Positions 56,436 to 64,000 of a stretch of 64,000 nt of DNA are shown one piece after another (positions within the stretch are counted from its first letter, which is position 1; every line of letters begins with the position of its first letter). The DNA is taken from NCBI GenBank assembly GCA_911728455.2, contig OU452219.1, positions 20,305,397 to 20,369,396 of the forward strand. Reading direction: 5' to 3'. Source of the DNA: Marthasterias glacialis. Lineage: Eukaryota; Echinodermata; Asteroidea; Forcipulatida; Asteriidae. The position numbers and the translations under genes were made by a program. The notes beneath the pieces are model-generated. The model was not told the origin of the DNA. It saw only the letters and a program-made list of their open reading frames with translations, and did no database searches.

Positions 56436-59400
56436 GAGATGGAGTGGATTTCTTTTCTCTCTCTCTTCCTCTCTCTCTCTCTCTCTCTTGTCGACCAGAC
56501 AAGATGGTGAAGTAATAGGTATTGATTGGATAACGCGGTCAGGGGTGCATTAGCTTAGACAGACTGTGCTCCTTTAAATAAGAACCAAAGACTGTCTGGC
56601 TGGCGTACACATGTGTGTCCATTTGTAGCATGTACTCTTTGTTTTGTTTTGTCCTATTGTTTGATTTAGATTTTGTTTTGATTTTGCTTTGTCCTATTGT
56701 TTGATTTAGATTTTGCATGATGATGCCAAAATATCTTACAAAAACTATTTTTCAATCGGAAGTCAGGCTTCAGTCAAAAAGAACTGACAATTCCCTTCGA
56801 CCGAGGCAGCCACCCCCACCACCCCCCCCCCTCCCTCACCATCCACCGACCAGCGAATTGTCCCCATTTCTCCCAGAGTAATTTTAGACTAGCTGGAAGC
56901 ATTTCCGGTTTCAAGACATATACGACGACACCGGACCATTCCAAGAGACAGCGGCACCCTTTTTTCAGAGCAAATGGATCCTAGGAAGTCTGATGACGTA
57001 ATGCTGTGGACTGGCGGAGATCTCTCTTCAGCAGCCGCTGTGCCATATTTATTGGAGAGTTCCGGAGAGATTTGCATCCTGATATCTTGACGAGATTGTC
57101 GACAGTGATATCAGAATGATTGTCTTCAACCCCTCTCTCCCCTTCAAGTAATAATTTATTCAAGGGATGAATTTTCAATACTTCTTTCAATTTAATTTGT
57201 GGAGATGAGGATGAGAGGGAATTAGACTTCGCCCCATGGCCCAGAGGCATCTAAACATGGTTGTGCTGATGAGCTGAGATGCCTTGTAATGTAGAAAATG
57301 TAGGCCAATTATGCTGTAATTTTCCACTATGTGCCAGGTATCATTGAACCAGTAGACTTTTTTCTTCATCTCTGAGCCAGTAAATCTTCGAAGAAAATTC
57401 TCTGCGGGACTTCTCTTTCGAGAAAAAAAAAATCACCGATGTCGGCCTCTATAGTTATAAAAAACACTTATTGCTTTGCGAGTTCTGCCGGTAAAAATGC
57501 ACAGTAGGACGCCACGGGCTGGATTCGAACCATAAACCCTTCCTACGTGGATCACGCGTTCGAAGTATAGGAAGCTGATGATGATACAGATGATCACTAT
57601 AAGTCATATAAGGAAGATGGAGTGGGGTTGGGCGGGGTCGGTAAAGGGGGGGGGGGCTGAAACCACTTTCTAATTTGTAAACCTGCACTTTTTTGGTTAT
57701 TTAGCCGCTTCTTTCGACAATGTTGTTAGTTCACCTGCCAATAAGGTCATCATACATTACAGCTGACGAACAAGTTCAGTTTAATCACATTTTCCCCTAC
57801 TTTTGGATAAGCCAGTGTTGCTGTCCGATGTGATTTTGTTTTTTGTCTTTTGACTCGAAATAACATCACAGATTAAAGGGATGATATTTACATAATTTTT
57901 TTCTTCTTTTTATATTTGTTTTATTCGGATAAAACATGGCGGAGAACAATACAAAACGGCAGACGATACAAAATAGAGAAATACTACATAGAGAAATAAG
58001 AAAGTAAAAAAAAGAGACAGAAAAATTTCAGAAATTATCCAAGCATAGCCCCAAAAAAGCCAAGGCTCTTCTCGAGACCGTCATAACCACAATCCCTGCT
58101 CCAGCAGCGGCTGTGGCAGAAGAAGGGCCACCTCCCTCCGGACCATACGCCCAAGATGTGGGTCAAGTTTAACAAGGCCCTTGAGACCGTCTATATAGCT
58201 GGACGTCCGCAGTGCTACCGCGGATGAAATATTAAATCAGAGTGGTCTGAGATGGCATGTCTACCCCCCGTCGGGAGCAGTAATTTCCCCGGCACAGAAT
58301 TCGAGACCTCGCGGTGAACTTTAACTGTTCCCATTCCAGTTTCGCAGGAGTGGGGAGGGAGGGGATGTGTGGCAGGATATTACCGACTGATCCTTACAGC
58401 TTGATATGATTGAACAAGCACTGAAGGGGAAAACTGGTAAAGGCGAGAGACAGAAAAAATATATATATTCGAAAACATTAAGTCAATGTAAAGTTTGTGC
58501 AGGAGCTCATGACTCTGTGAATAAATTGTATTACAGTACAAATTTAAAAAGTTTTCTCAAGTAAGTATTGTTTGTAAAATAATACAATAACTTAAGGAAA
58601 TCACAGCTATTGATTAAAAGTTGTTGACGTTATTAGAATTTTGATCCAAAACATACAAAAAGTAACATCCCTGGAAATTTTTCCCGTCATTTCCGGACAA
58701 TCACCCATGATCGCATACCAGGGCATCTCTCTCTCCCCTCCCCCCTCATCTTTCCCCCAAGTCTCAACAGTTTTAGTCTCGCCAAGAAGGCGTGCTGTAA
58801 ATTCAATCACACGGAGTGGCACGTAGCTCCAGCAGCCACAGTTTTTTTTTCTTCTTCTTCTTCTCAGCTTGGCGATATACCTCGTCGTCAGAGCCTGAAA
58901 TTAAATTCCTCGCCTTGGGCGCCAATAGACACGTCCGACGTTATAAATCAACCATGGGTCGTGGATTCTCATCTTCTATTAATTTCTTCTATTGTTTCAA
59001 ATGAATCCCAACTATTATTACGCTCATCTGGAGAAGTGGTGGAGAAGTGACCCATAAAGCCCCAACCACACTCAAGCAAAATGTGTAATTTTACATACAT
59101 TTTTGTGGAGAAAGATATGCATATGGTTGCTTTCCAAAAGGGACGGTTGATGGGCCCTATGTTGAGATTTTCGCTCGTGGCTTTAAATAATGACATGGGG
59201 GTGCACTCTAAAAAAAAAAAACATTTTTCAGATTTGACTATAAACCAGTTAGATTTGACTAACAGACTAAATCAGTTGTTATTGTTCTTAAATGTTCGTA
59301 TATTTAACTAATTTCCTAGTCAGTTTTCAACAACTAGGAAAACCAGCCAATATTCTGACTAGGTCGTTAAAAGAGTATGTAAGTCAACGCGTCCACTCCC

Positions 59401-60232
59401 CGGTGAGCCACACCTGGCTCGAATGGGTACAAAATTGAGGAAGGCCGTGAAACGTTCATGGTCGATTGGGAAAGTCAATTATAACAATGGGAGAGCAAGC
59501 TTCCGTGGCTGGCCCAAGGTACAGAAATTGCACACGATCCTATGACCAAAACATATTTCCATTCACCTATTCAGTCAATTCTATTCAGTCAAAACTCAAT
59601 TAGCTGCACACAAGAATTAGTAAATAATCGCTAAAAGAAAACAAAATAAGAAGTAGAGACAGGGGAGGAGAATTAAAAAAAAATCCAATAAAATGTTCCT
59701 ATTGCAAGCGATATTTCTCGCAAAAAAATAAGTTCTGCGCGTCTTTTTTCCTCATTTATTTAATTGTTTATTTGTTTGTTTATTTATTTATTTATTTTTG
59801 GCTGGAACCACAGAACCTTAAGAAGGTGACGTGACTTGCATATCTAAGCCCAATTCCATAGGACTGCTTAAAGCACAAAAAAGTAGCTAAGCACAACAAA
59901 TATGCTTACCAGATTAAGGTTACCAGCCAGAATACCATGTTTCCTGCTCATTTTTGGCCCAGAATATATTTATCAAACAATATTTCTAAGAAAATTATCA
60001 AACAATATTTTCTGCTTAAACAGCTCTGCGAAATTGGGCGCTGATCATAATAATGAAAGTAAAATGTAAAACAAAATTATCCATTTGGTTTGATTGTCTT
60101 TGCATCAGCCTCCGTAATGTTCTACTAAAAATAGCAAAATCACGATGACTGCACTGTAATTTTGTGGTCTATGGCATAAGGAAAACTGAAAAGACTAAAA
60201 AGTGTTTTATAGGTTATTCTATGAGTATGACC
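56430..60232. other. gene-poor region
   Basis: No secure gene. Includes a CT run (56455-56490), poly-C near 56820, a purine-rich stretch at 57970-58040 and the AAGCAGCTC MITE at 59848-60039. A B-box-like GGATTCGAACC near 57523 has no A box in place. Confidence 0.6.
59848..60039. mobile_element. AAGCAGCTC foldback MITE, copy 4
   Basis: Left GCCCAATTCCATAGGACTGC, right CAGCTCTGCGAAATTGGGC; interior TTAAGGTTACCAGCCAGAAT. A short internal duplication of ATTATCAAACAATATTT is present. Confidence 0.75.
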
Positions 60233-60356
60233 CATTACGGCTTCGGCTCCGGCTTAGGCTCCGTCAGTTGTTTTGAAAACGTGCACTTTTTATACGGGAC
60301 TCCAAACAGTCGGATGAAGCCTAAGCCAGAGCCCAAGCAGACGCCGTGGTTTTAAT
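60233..60356. mobile_element. GGCTACGGCT foldback MITE, copy 3
   Basis: ATTACGGCTTCGGCTCCGGC opens; the other end, reversed, reads ACGGCGTCTGCTTGGGCTCT, then GGCTTAGGCTTCATC. 124 bp. Confidence 0.7.
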
Positions 60357-62016
60357 AAGCGCCATGGCGAAGAATACGTCCAAGAAATAAATGGTCCATC
60401 GAGAGCCACACAAAAAACGCGACATATAGAGGGCGCTATATAACGTTAACAATGTGCTGTTCTGCAGCGGCTTCATCTCCATTTCTATTATTTTGTTTGA
60501 GCTGAAAAATGGGTAACTCATGCATTTCGCTTCTGGATCGTATGGTTATTTGGATTAATTTTCATGTGTTTTCCCCAACTTTTCTTCCAAATTTTTCAAT
60601 TTAAACATTAATTTTCGTGTACTGTCTATATGGTATGATAATCAGCCTTATTTAGTACGAAAAATGGAACTGAACTTGGGCTGTTCGCCCAGTGCCACAA
60701 CCTCTTCCACGAAGTGGTATACTTTTTCATGGGCACTGAGGCTTTAAGTGACCATTCGCGTTTCCACGTTAGAAAACTGAAAACAAAAATGGCCATTTTA
60801 AGCTTCCATACATATTTTGTTCTCTCTCTTTTTGTTCAGCTTATCGGGACCGACATGTTGAACCCTGCCTCGTATAATAATTGAACTTGTCTCAACCCCT
60901 GAGGTCATCATTTGACAATGAAAGGTGCAGGAAACAAAATACACAAATTGGTAACAATGTCATGTACGCAGTATCAAACAATAGGCATTTACGTCACAAC
61001 CGAATGAATTTTGTACTAAACTTTCCGATGATAGTTTGTTATAGTATTTTTTTTGAGATAGCAGACAATCTTCTCACTGAAAGTCTTTGAAGAAAAAAAA
61101 ACTAACTTATAAAGTTGCGTTAATATTCTTGTAATTAATAATGAAAATTAGTAAAGAATATACACAACTTCTTGAGTGAAAATCAAATTAATCATTGGCC
61201 TTCATGCAACAGGTCACAACAACCGATATTTTACTCCCAGCCCGCCACCCCCTGATTTCCCTTTTCGGATGCAATGTCTATCTACCTTGTTTACAACAGC
61301 ACGCTGCTCGTAATTTTCAAATAGCGCGCTCAATACCTTTCTCCACCAGTATGTATATCAAAATAACCTCCATACATAACTATCCTTTTCCCCATAACAA
61401 AAAATAAAAAATACAAATAAATAAATGTTTAACTTGAAAATATCTCAATCATGTAGCTGCCATCTCTAACGGAGCGTCCCATGTGAATTGGGGTTTCAAC
61501 ATTCCTATCGATTACTGCAAGTCTTTTCCCAATTCGGGGCCTTACTCCTATTTCTAAAACTGAACATGTCTTCATCAGCTTCTCTGCGCAGGTATCTTCA
61601 GGCCCACGGGTCACAGTGCTACAGCTAGTCGCTTTTAAGGGTTTCAATACCAAGAGATTTTACAATAAAACAAAATAAATGTTGTGTGAATAAAATGAAA
61701 AGAGTTATACCCAAAACGGCCACTTTGACGTCTTAACAACTATACATTACTCCAAAAGACAAACTACAGTTGTAATAGCACTTCCTTCTAATTATTTTCT
61801 TTTATATAATTTCTCCTTGTTATATTTCATACTTCACTGTTTTATCATTTCATATCACAACAATGTCTACAGAGTAATTTTTTTGATCTCAACTAGCATT
61901 ACTTGAGTATCGAGTACAATCGACTTAAAGCTATAGGACGAACACCTATATTCACCGACAGCTCAAGAGGGACTCCAATATGGTCATATAGGTTTTGTGA
62001 TGCACTCTTTTTCCAA
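60357..62016. other. A+T-rich intergenic sequence, no gene seen
   Basis: Short frames without motifs. A short fragment with CATGGGCACTGAGGC text near 60730 is not assignable. Confidence 0.6.
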
Positions 62017-62432
62017 CAGGTAGAGTCCTTATGAAAGTTCAAAACTATTACAAGTATATCTAACCTCGCATTAAAATGTGTAAAATGACATTGGATTTCA
62101 TACCCTTCCAAAACTAACATTCAAAAACATCCCACGATATCACATTTCAAATATCTGGGTCTGTCGATTTTTTTTTAATGGGAAAGTTTTAGTTCATTCC
62201 TGGTATTCAATGATATTCAATCAAAACGGTCTTGAATATTGAACATTTCTGTTTGGAATGTACAGACCCATTTACTGTTGACATCCACTGACATCATTTT
62301 TCAGATTTCGCTCCGAAAGAAAGAGTATCATCCAATAAAATGACATTTTAAACCATATTTTTAACGTGGTTTGATACTTGTATTAATACTTGTAATAACT
62401 TTCAAAGTTTCATAAGAACTCCATCTATCTGA
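62017..62432. mobile_element. inverted-repeat element, copy 3 of the 31.3-kb family
   Basis: Left CAGGTAGAGTCCTTATGAAA, right, reversed, CAGATAGATGGAGTTCTTAT. Shares TGGGTCTGTCGATTTTTTTT and ATGTACAGACCCATTT mirror blocks with 31305-31727. Confidence 0.7.
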
Positions 62433-62830
62433 ACATAATTTTGACATTAGAGCCCCCTTTTAACTGAAATTTACTTTGCATAATATTGAAGAAAAATATT
62501 AAACATTCAGCCAATGAGTTGCCGATGTTCAGACAAGAAATAATCCTATATACACAATCAGATAGCAATATTTTGATCATTCAAACAGGCAGAGTCACAC
62601 ACTACCACTTTAAAAGAGAAACAAGAAAACATTAATGTGACACACACTGAAGAGGACATACTTTCAGTTTTTGGCAAGATCGGGATGAAAACCCGCCTGT
62701 ACTATTTCATATCAAAATAAAAAGAAGGGGAACCCCGTGCCACAACCTTGTTTTATGACGCCATCAATGGTACATCTTTATGGTAAAAAAAACATGGGGC
62801 TATTTCACGTATAAGATATTGTCATTATAA

Positions 62831-62965
62831 GGCCGTATCCGAATTGACGGCTACGGCTACGAATGTTGCTAAGGGTGTTGGTATAAGGACGTCCTATATT
62901 TAAACGCATGACGACACGGCGATCTAGCCGTAGTCGTAGCCGTAGCCGCCAATTCGGACACGGCC
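62831..62965. mobile_element. GGCTACGGCT foldback MITE, best-preserved copy
   Basis: 30-bp arms 62831-62860 and 62936-62965 differ at two positions; they begin GGCCGTATCCGAATTGACGG and (reversed) GGCCGTGTCCGAATTGGCGG. Further pairing continues inward (CCGTAGTCGTAGCCG). Confidence 0.85.
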
Positions 62966-64000
62966 GAATATGGTGCTCGGAAACGAATTTAGGAGAGTCA
63001 CCAGTCACAAACAATATTTGTCATTGTAATTTACCTGGTATCCTGTTACTGCTTATTCACCACTTTTATCAATGACAAAGCAACTTTCATGTCACATTCT
63101 AACACACATTCATGTTCAGTTATTAATATCATGTTACCGTTAAATCAGCTGTTGTCTATGTTTAAAGTCAAAAGTTTACTTGGTATAAAAATATTATTTC
63201 AGTGAATTTTGTGTTCACCTTTAAGTTCACTTAATATCGTTCATGACCTTCATCTTAGTCATCCATGCGTGAAGAGGAATTCTTTTCACAATGCGAATGG
63301 GGTCAATGCACAGCTGTTGCAACATACAAATAGGCCTATGTATGTACAACTTCCTTATGTGCGTATAAACAATATAATAACCGACAGCAATTTCCAAGTG
63401 TTTATGTATTGTATAATAAAGTTAAAAGTATTACACCTGATTAGTTTGTTTTTGCAACTTATTACAAGTCTAAAGTATGTAAATTGATAATTAAAAAAAA
63501 TAAAAGGCTCTTGCTATAATGGCTTATAAGGTTTTAAAGTAATATGTACAAAGCAATGCTAACTAAACTTGAGTAACCAGTTAATAAGCTGCTGATGAAC
63601 CGTGAGTTGTTGAACCTTGAGTTGTAAATTGAATAAAGAGTTGTTTGAAGTAAGTTTCAAAGTATTGAGTTATGAGTCAAGATGCTATGAATTGTTAGCT
63701 GTTAAAAACCCAGGCTTAACATTGGTTAACTGACTGTAAATGCTTCCATTCTTTGCACAAATCAAGATATAGGCCTACGTAAGAAAACCAACCTGTATAA
63801 ATGTCAGCTCATTTCGTTCTTTCATTTGCGAAAAAGCGGTTAAAAAAATGCATTCAGCATTTTTGTACGCATTCCTATAGGCAGAGTACTCGTCCTCACT
63901 CAGACGAAAACTAATTTGGGAACTAATACTTAATTTATTATTTAGAAACGAGAACACTTCAGGCAGAAATATTACAAGGAAAGTTTTCTACCATCATTAT
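62966..64000. other. A+T-rich terminal stretch
   Basis: No gene seen. The last ~40 bases (from about 63957: AATATTACAAGGAAAGTTTT, then CTACCATCAT) look like the beginning of another copy of the family at 3200-3505 and 28000-28180. Confidence 0.55.

Noticed and set aside
57515-57545. GGATTCGAACC as a B box of another SINE.
   Set aside because: No A box at the right distance and no family tail; could be chance.

Overview
The window is animal nuclear DNA: long introns, canonical GT/AG splice sites and intergenic space packed with decayed mobile elements. The proteins (a BRF1 orthologue, a BTBD6-type BTB-BACK-PHR protein and a fatty-acid-binding protein) and the abundance of short inverted-repeat elements and tRNA-derived SINEs suggest a marine invertebrate deuterostome. 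An echinoderm such as a starfish is my best guess; this is inference and the sequence does not prove it.

Layout. Positions 1-43517 are dominated by one gene on the minus strand, BRF1, a subunit of RNA polymerase III factor TFIIIB. I recovered nine consecutive coding exons whose phases all agree, from the start codon at 43509 down to 5591. They encode the zinc ribbon, both cyclin-like repeats and the start of the coiled region (about 341 residues). The C-terminal exons were not found and probably lie beyond the left edge. Inside BRF1 intron 5 (13177-21594), on the opposite strand, sits a complete two-exon BTBD6-like gene (16520-19399, 508 aa). As I recall, human BTBD6 also lies inside BRF1 on the opposite strand at 14q32.33, so this may be an ancient nested gene pair.

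Right of BRF1, a near-perfect 284-bp inverted repeat (44824-45107 / 45470-45753) lies about 1.3 kb upstream of its start codon. A single-exon FABP gene is at 49941-50366 on the plus strand; the family normally has three introns. From 50.4 to 64 kb I find no secure gene, only a weak candidate first exon on the minus strand at 56238-56429.

The rest is repeats: TTAA-flanked piggyBac-like MITEs, several other terminal-inverted-repeat families, four copies of a roughly 120-135 bp GGCTACGGCT foldback, a five-copy AAGCAGCTC family, tRNA-derived SINEs with A and B boxes, one LINE reverse-transcriptase 3' fragment, a 170-bp (TAAA)n tract and many long G:C homopolymers. I see no prokaryotic-type system, CRISPR array, rRNA or intact tRNA gene. 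Exon boundaries were read by eye from splice sites and protein homology recalled from memory, so transcript evidence should be used to confirm them.
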